This document shows positions 36,080 through 44,498 of a DNA stretch of 64,000 nt, piece by piece. The translations under genes were made by a program, and so were the position numbers. The DNA lies in the NCBI GenBank assembly GCA_031290985.1, contig JARLJW010000092.1, positions 1 through 64,000 on the forward strand, written 5' to 3'. Positions within the stretch are counted from its first letter, which is position 1. Every line of letters begins with the position of its first letter. The notes below the pieces were generated by a model. That model was not told the DNA's origin. It saw only the letters and a program-made list of their open reading frames with translations, and did not search any database. This DNA comes from Verrucomicrobiia bacterium (GTDB lineage Bacteria; Verrucomicrobiota; Verrucomicrobiia; Limisphaerales; UBA11358).

Positions 36080-39000
36080 ATGTCACATTCCAAAACAACC
36101 AGAACGTCTGGCGGCCGCGGTTCGCTTTGGGCGTCCGTGGCGGGAATGGTGTTTTTGATTGCCACGGCCGCGCCGGCGGGCAACGGCGGTCCGGCGGCCG
36201 GTTTTAATGCCGCGACGCCTTATCTTATCTACTACGGTTCGTGGAACGCCACCCAGGTTGATTTCGCGCGGCTGAACTACAAGCTGGTTATTTTGGATGC
36301 GCATCACGTTACGGCGGCACAAGTGGCGGCCATCCAACGCGGCCCTGACAACATCGCCGGGACGAGCGATGATGTGAAGGTGCTGGGTTATGTTTCCCTG
36401 GGTGAAGACACGCGCACGGGCGGGCCATTCATTGGCGACCGGCTCGGACCGCGGGTTGATCCGCGCAGTTCGGACACGGTTCCGCTGGCCAGCCTCACCA
36501 ATGCGCTGGGACTGCCTTCGCCGGGCGGAACCAACTACGCCTCCTACTACCTCGACACCAAAAGCAGCCCCGACGGGGTGCCGGACACCAATCCCATCTT
36601 TGGCGGATATTACATCAACGCGGGGGCGCCGGCTTGGTGGCCGATTTTGAAAGGCATGGTCATCGCCAATGATGGCAATGCCGGCTTGGACGAGTTGCTG
36701 ACCACGAACGCCGGGAAAAGCCTCAACTGCGACGGCATTTTCATGGACACGATTGATACGTGCGCGCCGAATAGTTTTGGCGCAACCACTTACGAGTGGA
36801 CCGCGCCCGGCATGCGCGACCTGGTTCAGCGCATCAGCACTAATTATCCCGCCAAAATTCTGTTGGCCAACCGCGGGCTGTTTTTTTACAACCCAAACTA
36901 TAAGCAATACGCGTACACCCTCCGGCCTTACGTCAACCTCGTGTTCTTTGAAAGCTATTTCAATGACAGCGGCACCGGCCAGATTTCAGCGTCGTTCTTG
37001 GACAACAAATACGACTGGGCTCCCAAGCTGAACGCCGAAGCCGGCCGGCCGGATGGTTTCAACGTGCTTTCGCTCGATTACAACCAGACGCCCGCATTGC
37101 CTCAGGCCATCGTCAACCAGAGCTATCAGGAGAGTCTGGCCATCCAAGGCTGGATGCATTATCGCACCGACCCGACTTTGACCAGCAGCTTCAACCTCGG
37201 CGATCCCGCCTGGCTCGCCACCAACGCGGATGCTTCGGCGCCCGTCTGGAGCAGCACCGCCGCCCAGTCCTCCAACGCCCCCGCGCCGCGGGTGGGCGTC
37301 CAGGCGGTCGTCGGCGGCAACCAAAGCGTGACGGTCCTTTGGGATGTCGCCAATGATCAGACCCAGCCCGTCCGCTACAATGTGTATTACGCCGCCGTCA
37401 CCAATTTCACGGTCACCTCCGGCCTGAATTTCGCCACGGCCACCAAGCTGGCACACGTCGCCCCCGCGCTGCCGGCCGCCTACGCGGCGGGCACCGGGCC
37501 GGGCATTTATCCTTATGCCTGTACCGTCACCGGGTTGACGAACGGCGTGCAGTATCTGTTTGCCGTGCGGGCCGAGGACAGCGCCACGCCGGTCCATGAG
37601 GATACGAACACCGCCACCCTGCTGGCGGTCCCCGGCACGAACAGCGCCGCCAGTAATTTTCGCAACCTAAACCTCGACGGTGATTTTTCTGACTGGGCTG
37701 GATTACCCTGGGCGTATCAAGGTGCGCCCGATGGCAATCCGGTGAATTTCGTCAAAATCCAGTTTGCCAACGATGCGAGTTATCTCTACGGCCATTTCAT
37801 CCTGGCGTCCAACGCCGCGCCGTTTTCGGATTACAACGCGCATCTTTTCGTGGATCGGGACAGCAACCTTGCCACCGGCTATCAGGCCACGAGCGCCGCG
37901 TTCGGTTCCGAGTGGATGATTGAAAGCGGCTTTGGCTACGACGAGCGCAATGGCAATTTCAACGCCGGGGCGATCGCCAATCTCGGCTGGAATATCGCCC
38001 CCTTGAGCGGAACGGAATTTGAATTCCGGGTGTCGCTGGCCGCGACGTTTCCGGACGGTTCACCGGTTTTTACCAACCGTCCTTTTCGCCTGCTGCTCCA
38101 GGACAACCTGGGCGGCGAAGCCCAGACCGGCACCGGGATTTCCTACCTGCTCGCGCCGGCACCGCCGTCCAGTTACCGGCACATCACCGTGGATGGCAAT
38201 TTAAGTGACTGGTCGGATGTGCCCATCGTGGCCATCGGTCCGACCAACGGGGCCGGGGTGGTTTTTGCCAACGCCTCGGTTGCGAACGACAATGATTACC
38301 TTTACCTGCGTTTTGCCTTGGGCACCAATGCGGCCCCATTTTCTGATTTCAACACGCACCTATTCGTGGACACCGATACCAACGCGTCAACGGGGTACCA
38401 TGCCGCCGCTTTTTCCATCGGCTCCGAATTCATGGTCGAGTCCGGGACCGGTTATGATGAGCGCAACGGCACCTTTGCCAATGGCTCAGTGACGGGGCTC
38501 GATTGGCAGTTGTCGCCGGCCGGCAACGGCACCAATTTTGAGGTGCGCCTCTCGCGGCTCGCCCGCTACGCCGACAATTCGCTGGTGTTCACCAATGCGA
38601 CCGTGCGGATTGTTTTTCAGGACAATCGCGGCTCGGTGATGACGGCCCCGGGCATCCTGTACACCTTTGCCCCGGGCGGGCCGTACGAAGACTGGCGCGC
38701 CGCATATTTTACACCCGCGCAACTGGCCAATCCGGCCGTCAGCGGCGACGGCGTATCGGCGACCGCCGATGGCATTCCCAATCTGGTCAAATACGCGTTC
38801 AATTTGAATCCGCTGGCGGTGAACCATCCGGTGTTGCCGGCGGCGGTCCTGGAAAATGGCGCCGGCACCAATTTCCTGGACCTGCAGTATGTGCAGCGCA
38901 ACCCGCCCGCCGGGGTGTCCTACACCCCCCAAGTTTCCACCAACCTGGTTTCGTGGAGCAGTGATCCCGCTTTTTTTTCCCAGGCCGGTTTGGTGGCGTC

Positions 39001-39094
39001 GAGCAATGACACCTCCGTGGTGACGCTCCGCCTGCAGGGGCCGGTCAATGCCGCGCCGGCGCGTTTCGTCCGCCTGGCCATCCAAAAACAATAA
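36080..39094 (+). CDS. GH114-like (endo-alpha-polygalactosaminidase-type) protein with two CBM9-like domains
   Basis: The start at 36080 gives a signal peptide (SLWASVAGMVFLIATAAPA); the 1004-residue protein follows. Residues about 43-373 match the GH114/TM1410-type TIM barrel (YLIYYGSWN, KVLGYVSLGEDTR, NCDGIFMDTIDTC with D218 and D223, VNLVFFESYFND). Known GH114 enzymes hydrolyse alpha-1,4-linked galactosamine, but many bacterial homologues are unassigned. An FN3-like domain (about 400-520) and two CBM9-like domains (about 523-693 and 697-867) share SEWMIES/SEFMVES, GYDERNG and FSD.N.HLFVD. The C-terminal part ends RFVRLAIQKQ. The CBM9-like domains resemble those of the protein at 32422, implying that both bind the same ligand. 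Confidence 0.75.
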   Translation: MSHSKTTRTSGGRGSLWASVAGMVFLIATAAPAGNGGPAAGFNAATPYLIYYGSWNATQVDFARLNYKLVILDAHHVTAAQVAAIQRGPDNIAGTSDDVKVLGYVSLGEDTRTGGPFIGDRLGPRVDPRSSDTVPLASLTNALGLPSPGGTNYASYYLDTKSSPDGVPDTNPIFGGYYINAGAPAWWPILKGMVIANDGNAGLDELLTTNAGKSLNCDGIFMDTIDTCAPNSFGATTYEWTAPGMRDLVQRISTNYPAKILLANRGLFFYNPNYKQYAYTLRPYVNLVFFESYFNDSGTGQISASFLDNKYDWAPKLNAEAGRPDGFNVLSLDYNQTPALPQAIVNQSYQESLAIQGWMHYRTDPTLTSSFNLGDPAWLATNADASAPVWSSTAAQSSNAPAPRVGVQAVVGGNQSVTVLWDVANDQTQPVRYNVYYAAVTNFTVTSGLNFATATKLAHVAPALPAAYAAGTGPGIYPYACTVTGLTNGVQYLFAVRAEDSATPVHEDTNTATLLAVPGTNSAASNFRNLNLDGDFSDWAGLPWAYQGAPDGNPVNFVKIQFANDASYLYGHFILASNAAPFSDYNAHLFVDRDSNLATGYQATSAAFGSEWMIESGFGYDERNGNFNAGAIANLGWNIAPLSGTEFEFRVSLAATFPDGSPVFTNRPFRLLLQDNLGGEAQTGTGISYLLAPAPPSSYRHITVDGNLSDWSDVPIVAIGPTNGAGVVFANASVANDNDYLYLRFALGTNAAPFSDFNTHLFVDTDTNASTGYHAAAFSIGSEFMVESGTGYDERNGTFANGSVTGLDWQLSPAGNGTNFEVRLSRLARYADNSLVFTNATVRIVFQDNRGSVMTAPGILYTFAPGGPYEDWRAAYFTPAQLANPAVSGDGVSATADGIPNLVKYAFNLNPLAVNHPVLPAAVLENGAGTNFLDLQYVQRNPPAGVSYTPQVSTNLVSWSSDPAFFSQAGLVASSNDTSVVTLRLQGPVNAAPARFVRLAIQKQ

Positions 39095-39128
39095 GCCGCC
39101 AATTACGAATCGAAATCTTTTGAAATTT

Positions 39129-41153
39129 ATGAAATGGGTATTGCCAAGTCTGCTGTTGCTGTGCGCGTTCGTTCCGGCTCGCGCGGATACTTCCGGTGCG
39201 ACGCTGGAGAACCACAACCTTGCCTGGCATTGGCGGCAGGTTGACGGGAAAATCCAGCCCGCGAGCCTGGAGGACAAACTGAACGGCGGGAGCTTGAAAC
39301 TCGGCGGCGAATGTTTTGAACTGCAGCTTGCCGGCGGCAAAATTGTGAAGGCTTCGGATTGCGCGCTGTTGGAACCGCCGAAGCTCGCAGCGCTCGCGCC
39401 GGAGGCGGATTCGCCGGTCGCGGCGAACCGCCTTGGCGGACATCAGCTGGTATTCCGGTTTGTCGACGCGAAAGACCGGCTTACGGCCGACTGGCGGGTG
39501 GTTTTGCGCGACGATGCGACGTACGTCCGGGAACAATTGACCTTGCGGGCCGAAAGTGATGTGCTGGTAAAGGAGGTTACCTTGCTGAACCAACCCCTGC
39601 CCGGCGCGGAAGTCGCCGGCACCGTGGACGGTTCGCCCATCGTTGCCGGTAATTTCTTTCTGGGGTTTGAACACCCCATGGCGCAAAACACCGTGGGCGC
39701 AGACGGCGCGGTCCGTTGCAGTTTTCTGCGCAACGCGGTCCTGCAGAACGGCGAGACGCTGAAGGAGAGCCTGGTATTGGGCACCGCCCAACCCGGCCAG
39801 TTGCGGCGCAGTTTCCTTGCTTATCTGGAACGTGAGCGCACCCATCCTTACCGCACCTTCCTGCATTACAACTCCTGGTTCGACATCGCCTGGGACAAGC
39901 AGAAGTTCAACGAGGCCCAGAGTTTGAACGTGATCGAACAGTTTGGACGCGAACTCGTCACGGCGCGCGGGGTGCGGATGGATTCCTTCCTCTTCGACGA
40001 TGGCTGGGATGACAGCACGACTTTGTGGCAGTTTCATGCGGGTTTTCCCAACGGGTTTGCTCGTTTAAAAACCGCGGCGGCCGCCTACCACAGCGGCATC
40101 GGCGTCTGGATTTCGCCGTTTGGCGGCTATGATGAGGCGCGGCGGCGGCGGCTCGAATTTGGAAGCAAACAGGGTTATGAAACCAATGCCAGCGGATTTT
40201 CCCTGGCGGGCCCCAAATATTACCAGCTCTTCCGCGACATCTGCCGGGAAATGATCCAAAAATACGGGGTCAACCAGTTCAAGTTTGACGGCCTGGCCGC
40301 CGGCACCAAGGCGGGCGAAAACGGGCTGACGCGCGATGGCGATGCCATGTTGCAACTGGTGGCGGATTTGCGCGCCACCGACCCCAATCTGTATATCAAC
40401 CAGACCACCGGCACCTGGCCTTCGCCATTCTGGCTCCTGAACGTCGATTCAACCTGGCGTGGCGGCGACGATCATAATTTTCAAGGCCCGGGCTCGTGGT
40501 GCCAGCAATGGATGACGTATCGCGACGTCCAAACCCATGTGAATGTGGTTAAACGAGCGCCGCTTTATCCGTTAAACTCCCTCATGTTGCATGGTGTGAT
40601 TTACGCCACGAACGCATCTCATCTGCAAGCCATGAGCGATGAAGATTTTGCCGGCCAGGTCCGCGCCTTTTTTGGCACGGGCACGCAATTGCAGGAATTG
40701 TATCTCACGCCCGGCCTGTTGAACCGGCAAAACTGGGATGATCTCGCCGAGGCCGCCAATTGGTCGCGCCGCAATGCCGATGTGCTGGTGGACACGCATT
40801 GGATCGGCGGCGATCCGGCCAAAGGCGAAGTGTATGGCTGGGCCGCGTGGTCCCCGCGGCTGGGCATTGTGACGTTGCGCAATCCAACGGGCAAACCCTT
40901 GTCATTTGCCGCCGATCTGAAAACCTTGTTTGAGCTGCCGCCGGAGGCGACCGGGGTATTCGCCCTTAAAAGCCCATGGAAAATCGACGCGGCTTCAGTC
41001 GCGGAGGAAATATCCACCGTCCAGCCGCACCTGTTCAAGCTTCGCCCGTTTGAAGTTTTAACGCTGGAGGCGAAACCCGTTGCCGGCGGGGACCGGGCGG
41101 CGGACACCGTTTTAGGAGCCTCCGCCACCATTAAACACTCGACCATCCAGTGA
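39129..41153 (+). CDS. GH36-like (clan GH-D) glycosidase
   Basis: The start at 39129 gives a signal peptide (KWVLPSLLLLCAFVPARA). The 674-residue protein has an N-terminal beta-sandwich (about 30-250) and a barrel with the marks of GH36/GH27-type alpha-galactosidases: HYNSWFDIAW, SFLFDDGWDD, GVWISPFGGYDEAR and QFKFDGLA, whose D387 is the expected nucleophile. The acid/base is less certain; D440 (NVDSTWRGGDD) or the following DD pair are candidates. Some databases label relatives as enterotoxin or as GH101-like, and I would not choose a substrate; alpha-galactose or alpha-N-acetylgalactosamine are the best guesses. It starts 34 bp after the GH114-like gene, so both are probably expressed together and may act on galactosamine- or galactose-containing chains. 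Confidence 0.75.
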   Translation: MKWVLPSLLLLCAFVPARADTSGATLENHNLAWHWRQVDGKIQPASLEDKLNGGSLKLGGECFELQLAGGKIVKASDCALLEPPKLAALAPEADSPVAANRLGGHQLVFRFVDAKDRLTADWRVVLRDDATYVREQLTLRAESDVLVKEVTLLNQPLPGAEVAGTVDGSPIVAGNFFLGFEHPMAQNTVGADGAVRCSFLRNAVLQNGETLKESLVLGTAQPGQLRRSFLAYLERERTHPYRTFLHYNSWFDIAWDKQKFNEAQSLNVIEQFGRELVTARGVRMDSFLFDDGWDDSTTLWQFHAGFPNGFARLKTAAAAYHSGIGVWISPFGGYDEARRRRLEFGSKQGYETNASGFSLAGPKYYQLFRDICREMIQKYGVNQFKFDGLAAGTKAGENGLTRDGDAMLQLVADLRATDPNLYINQTTGTWPSPFWLLNVDSTWRGGDDHNFQGPGSWCQQWMTYRDVQTHVNVVKRAPLYPLNSLMLHGVIYATNASHLQAMSDEDFAGQVRAFFGTGTQLQELYLTPGLLNRQNWDDLAEAANWSRRNADVLVDTHWIGGDPAKGEVYGWAAWSPRLGIVTLRNPTGKPLSFAADLKTLFELPPEATGVFALKSPWKIDAASVAEEISTVQPHLFKLRPFEVLTLEAKPVAGGDRAADTVLGASATIKHSTIQ

Positions 41154-41250
41154 ACCGGCAAAGGCCTTTTATGAACGGAAAAGCATCAGCCGCACATTTT
41201 AAACGCCCTGTCAGCAGATAAATCATCAGCCAAAAATAAATATAATTAAT

Positions 41251-42276
41251 ATGCCAAACGTCGCCATCGTCGGATTCGGTTTTATGGGAGCCATGCACCT
41301 GCAGGTGTATGCGCAGATCAAGGGCTCCAAAGTTGTCGCGGTTGTGGATAACCAGCTCGCCAAGGCAAAACGTGATCTCGCGAAGCTTCAGCTCAAAATT
41401 CCGGTGTTTGCCTCCCTCGAGGAAATGCTCGCCGTATGCGCCGTGGACATCATCGACATCTGTCTGCCCACCAAACTGCACACGCCGTTTTTTCTCAAAG
41501 CCATTGCGGCCGGCAAGCACGTTTTCTGCGAGAAGCCGCTGGCCTTGACCGCTGCGGATGGCCGGCGGATCGCCGCTGCGGCCAAAAAATCCGGCGTCTA
41601 TGTTCAAATCGGCCAGTGCATCCGGTTCTGGCCCGAATATCAGGCGCTCGAAGCCTTTGTGAAATCCCGCAAGGCGGGCAAATTGTTGAGCCTCTCCCTG
41701 CAGCGCCGCGCCGGGCGTCCGGGCTATAGCGTGGGCGACTGGTTGAACGACGGCACCCTGTCCGGCGGCGCCGCCTTGGATCTGCACATCCATGACACGG
41801 ACTACGTTCACCATCTGCTCGGCAAACCCGCCGCGGTCACCTCGGCCGGCACGCGTGATAAAACCGGCTGGAGCCATATTTTCACAACCTACCATTTCCC
41901 AGCCGTGGCGGTTACCGCCGAGGGCGGTTGGAATTATCCCGGGAAATGGGGTTTCCAGATGGCGTTCCAGGCGGTTTTCGAACGGGGGGCGGTTGAGTTT
42001 GACAGCGGCGGTTCGCCCACGCTTTGGCTCACCTTGGCCAACGGCAAGAAAGAGCCGATGCCGTTCACGGCGCCGGCGGCCGGTGAATCCACCACGGGCG
42101 CTGGCAACCTGAGCTCGTTGGGGGGCTATTACAATGAAATCGCCACGTTCATCAACTGCATCGAACGCCGTAGTGCGCCCAAAATCGCCACGGTCAGTCA
42201 GGCCGCCGACTCGCTGGCCACCACGCTGGCCGAGATCCAATCGGCCGCCACCGGCCGCACCGTCAAACTCAAATGA
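41251..42276 (+). CDS. Gfo/Idh/MocA-family oxidoreductase
   Basis: The 341-residue cytoplasmic protein begins with a Rossmann fold (VAIVGFGFMGAMH, the GxGxxG loop) and carries the family's EKPLALT motif with catalytic K95. The second half (GGAALDLHIHDTDYVHHLL) holds the Asp/His pair typical of the C-terminal alpha/beta domain. Members oxidise or reduce sugars, inositols or their derivatives with NAD(P). With the isomerase 22 bp downstream and the sugar porter further on, it forms a probable cytoplasmic module for converting an imported sugar. The substrate cannot be read from the sequence. A TATAAT box (41241-41246) lies so close to the ATG that any transcript from it would be nearly leaderless. 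Confidence 0.9.
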   Translation: MPNVAIVGFGFMGAMHLQVYAQIKGSKVVAVVDNQLAKAKRDLAKLQLKIPVFASLEEMLAVCAVDIIDICLPTKLHTPFFLKAIAAGKHVFCEKPLALTAADGRRIAAAAKKSGVYVQIGQCIRFWPEYQALEAFVKSRKAGKLLSLSLQRRAGRPGYSVGDWLNDGTLSGGAALDLHIHDTDYVHHLLGKPAAVTSAGTRDKTGWSHIFTTYHFPAVAVTAEGGWNYPGKWGFQMAFQAVFERGAVEFDSGGSPTLWLTLANGKKEPMPFTAPAAGESTTGAGNLSSLGGYYNEIATFINCIERRSAPKIATVSQAADSLATTLAEIQSAATGRTVKLK

Positions 42277-42298
42277 TAAATCCCGCCTCAAATTACTT

Positions 42299-43159
42299 AT
42301 GAGAAAATCCATCAGCATATGGTCGTTCTATGGCAACTGGAACCTCGGGGAAAAACTGCAACTGGCCAAGAGCGCCGGGTTCACGGGCTTCGAAATTGAT
42401 CTTAGCGAAGACGGGCCGGTCAACCTCAAGAGCACCGCAGCCGATTTGAAGGCGGTGCGCCAGCAGGCTGAAAAGAGCGGGGTGGTGCTGAGCGGACTGG
42501 CCACCGGACTCTACTGGGGCAACAACGCCGGCAGCGCCGTCCCGGCCGTGCGGAAGCAGGCCCTTGAAATTCTAAAAAATCAGATCCGCTGTGCGTCCGC
42601 GCTCGGCATTGACGCAATCCTCGTCGTGCCGGGTTCGGTCGGGGTGGACTTCATTCCCGGCGGCGAAATTGTGCCCTACCACCTCGCCTACGAACGCGCG
42701 CAGGATTTTATCAAGGCCGCCTTGCCGGCGGCGGAGAAGGCCGGGGTTACGCTCTGCATTGAAAATGTCTGGAACAAGTTCCTGCTAAGCCCGCTGGAAA
42801 TGAAGGCATTTATTGATTCCTTTGGCAGTGAACGCGTCGGCTCCTACTTTGATGTCGGCAATGCCCTCGCGACCGGTTATCCGGAACATTGGATCGCCGT
42901 GCTCGGCAACCGCATCAAGCGGGTGCATTTCAAAGATTATCGCCGGGCGGTTGGCACCGTGGACGGCTTCTGCGACCTGCTCTCCGGCGACATCGACTGG
43001 CCGGCGGTGATGCGGGCATTAAATTCCGCCGGTTACGCAGGCTGGGTGGCGGCGGAGATGATTCCGCCGGTGCCCTTCTACAAGCATTGTCCGGAGGTGC
43101 TGATCCACAACACCTCCAAGGCCATGGACGCCATTTTTGCGCTGGGCGGCCAGAAATGA
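42299..43159 (+). CDS. Sugar phosphate isomerase/epimerase (xylose isomerase-like TIM barrel)
   Basis: The start at 42299 begins at RKSISIWSFYGNWNL, the first barrel strand; the frame is open upstream inside the previous gene. The 286-residue protein is a full AP-endonuclease-2/xylose-isomerase-like barrel. Likely metal ligands are the Glu in LCIENVWN, the Asp in SYFDVGNAL, the His in RVHFKDYR and the Glu in VAAEMIPP. Such proteins interconvert keto- and aldo-sugars or epimerise them. It is paired with the Gfo/Idh/MocA enzyme; this pair is common in catabolism of inositol-like and 3-keto sugars, which makes a keto-sugar intermediate plausible (inference). Confidence 0.85.
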   Translation: MRKSISIWSFYGNWNLGEKLQLAKSAGFTGFEIDLSEDGPVNLKSTAADLKAVRQQAEKSGVVLSGLATGLYWGNNAGSAVPAVRKQALEILKNQIRCASALGIDAILVVPGSVGVDFIPGGEIVPYHLAYERAQDFIKAALPAAEKAGVTLCIENVWNKFLLSPLEMKAFIDSFGSERVGSYFDVGNALATGYPEHWIAVLGNRIKRVHFKDYRRAVGTVDGFCDLLSGDIDWPAVMRALNSAGYAGWVAAEMIPPVPFYKHCPEVLIHNTSKAMDAIFALGGQK

Positions 43160-43230
43160 ACTCTTGATCCAACCCGAATGTTCACTGGTGGCACTCAGGA
43201 AACTGGCCGCCGCCGGTTTCAAGGCCACCA

Positions 43231-44448
43231 TTGTTTGATCCCCGGCACACCGTGAACCACCCTCCGGAAAATCCCGAGGTTTCGCAACGCCTGACATCCT
43301 TGGATGCCTACCGCGGCTGGGTGATGCTGTTGATGATGGGCGAGGTGCTGGAGTTTTGGAAAGTGGCTCAAGCGCGACCGGACAGCGGATTCTGGCAATT
43401 CCTCGCCGGCCAGCAAACCCACAGCGAATGGATTGGTTGCACGCTGCACGACCTGATTCAGCCGTCGTTTTCTTTCTTGGTGGGCGTGGCGCTCCCTTTT
43501 TCACTGGCCCGCCGCTCCGCCTCCGGCCAGTCCAGCCGTCGCATGTTATTCCATGCGCTGTGGCGTTCCTTGCTGCTGATTCTGCTGGGAGTTTTTTTGC
43601 GCTCCATCGGCCAGCCGCAAACCAATTGGACATTTGAAGACACCCTGACCCAGATCGGCCTTGGGTATTTTTTCCTGTTTCTGCTGGGCCTCCGGTCAAC
43701 GAGCTGGCAATGGGCCGCGCTATTTTTGATTTTGGGCGGATACTGGGCGGCCTTTGCGCTCTATCCGTCACCGCCGGCAAATTTTGATTTTGCGGCGGTG
43801 GGCGTGGCCCCTGGCTGGCCGCACCAGTTGTCCGGCTTTGGCGCGCATTGGAACAAGAACTCCAATCTCGCCTGGGCGGGCGACACCTGGTTTCTCAACT
43901 TGTTTCCGCGGGCGGCAAAATTTAGTTATAACGAGGGCGGATACGCCACGTTGAGTTTCATCCCCACCTTGGGAACGATGATTCTGGGCTTGCTGGCCGG
44001 CGGCGTGCTGCGCGGCGGCCGGAAACCAGCCGGCAAGCTGGCGTGGCTTTTCGTCGGGGGCGTGGGGCTGCTGCTGGCGGGCTTGATGCTGAACTGGCTG
44101 GGAATTTGTCCGCTGGTCAAACGCATCTGGACCCCAAGCTGGATTTTATTCAGCGGCGGTTGGTGTTTTCTGTTGCTGGCGGCCTTTTATTGGGCGGCCG
44201 ATGTCCGGAAGCTGAAAAGTTGGTTTTTGCCCCTGGTGGTGATCGGCACCAACTCCATTGCCGCCTACTGCCTGGATCATCTCTGTGGCGATTTCATCCA
44301 AGAATCGTTGTCGACGCATCTGGGGATGAATTTCTTTGCGATCTTCGGGCCGGCCTATGCACCCGTTTTTCACGGGGCCTTGACGCTTTTGGTGATGTGG
44401 CTGTTGTTGTTCTGGCTGTATCGCCGGAAGATATTTTTGCGAATCTAA
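43231..44448 (+). CDS. HGSNAT-like membrane acyltransferase (DUF5009/DUF1624 type)
   Basis: The 405-residue protein starts with TTG at 43231, or GTG at 43252. It begins with [17 protein letters not shown], the RxxSLDxxRG signature of heparan-alpha-glucosaminide N-acetyltransferase-like proteins, with a second motif in [19 protein letters not shown]. About ten hydrophobic segments follow. Related eukaryotic enzymes move acetyl groups from acetyl-CoA across a membrane onto glucosamine. In bacteria the role is mostly unproven; in sugar loci it may acetylate, or interact with, a periplasmic sugar. Its place between an isomerase and a sugar porter suggests a link to amino-sugar handling, which would fit the GH114-like neighbour, but this is inference. 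Confidence 0.8.
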   Translation: MFDPRHTVNHPPENPEVSQRLTSLDAYRGWVMLLMMGEVLEFWKVAQARPDSGFWQFLAGQQTHSEWIGCTLHDLIQPSFSFLVGVALPFSLARRSASGQSSRRMLFHALWRSLLLILLGVFLRSIGQPQTNWTFEDTLTQIGLGYFFLFLLGLRSTSWQWAALFLILGGYWAAFALYPSPPANFDFAAVGVAPGWPHQLSGFGAHWNKNSNLAWAGDTWFLNLFPRAAKFSYNEGGYATLSFIPTLGTMILGLLAGGVLRGGRKPAGKLAWLFVGGVGLLLAGLMLNWLGICPLVKRIWTPSWILFSGGWCFLLLAAFYWAADVRKLKSWFLPLVVIGTNSIAAYCLDHLCGDFIQESLSTHLGMNFFAIFGPAYAPVFHGALTLLVMWLLLFWLYRRKIFLRI

Positions 44449-44498
44449 ACTGAAACGACCGGCCTGAAAACGTCTCCGCGGCGTTCCCAAAACCAATC

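Noticed and set aside
41241-41246. TATAAT box just before the Gfo/Idh/MocA gene as a confirmed promoter
   Set aside because: There is no -35 element at the right distance and it is only 4 bp from the ATG; a leaderless transcript is possible but not supported.
43161-43238. A short coding-like stretch ([20 protein letters not shown]) between the isomerase and the HGSNAT-like gene
   Set aside because: It is under 30 codons, lacks a convincing start and may be chance or a tiny remnant of a lost gene.
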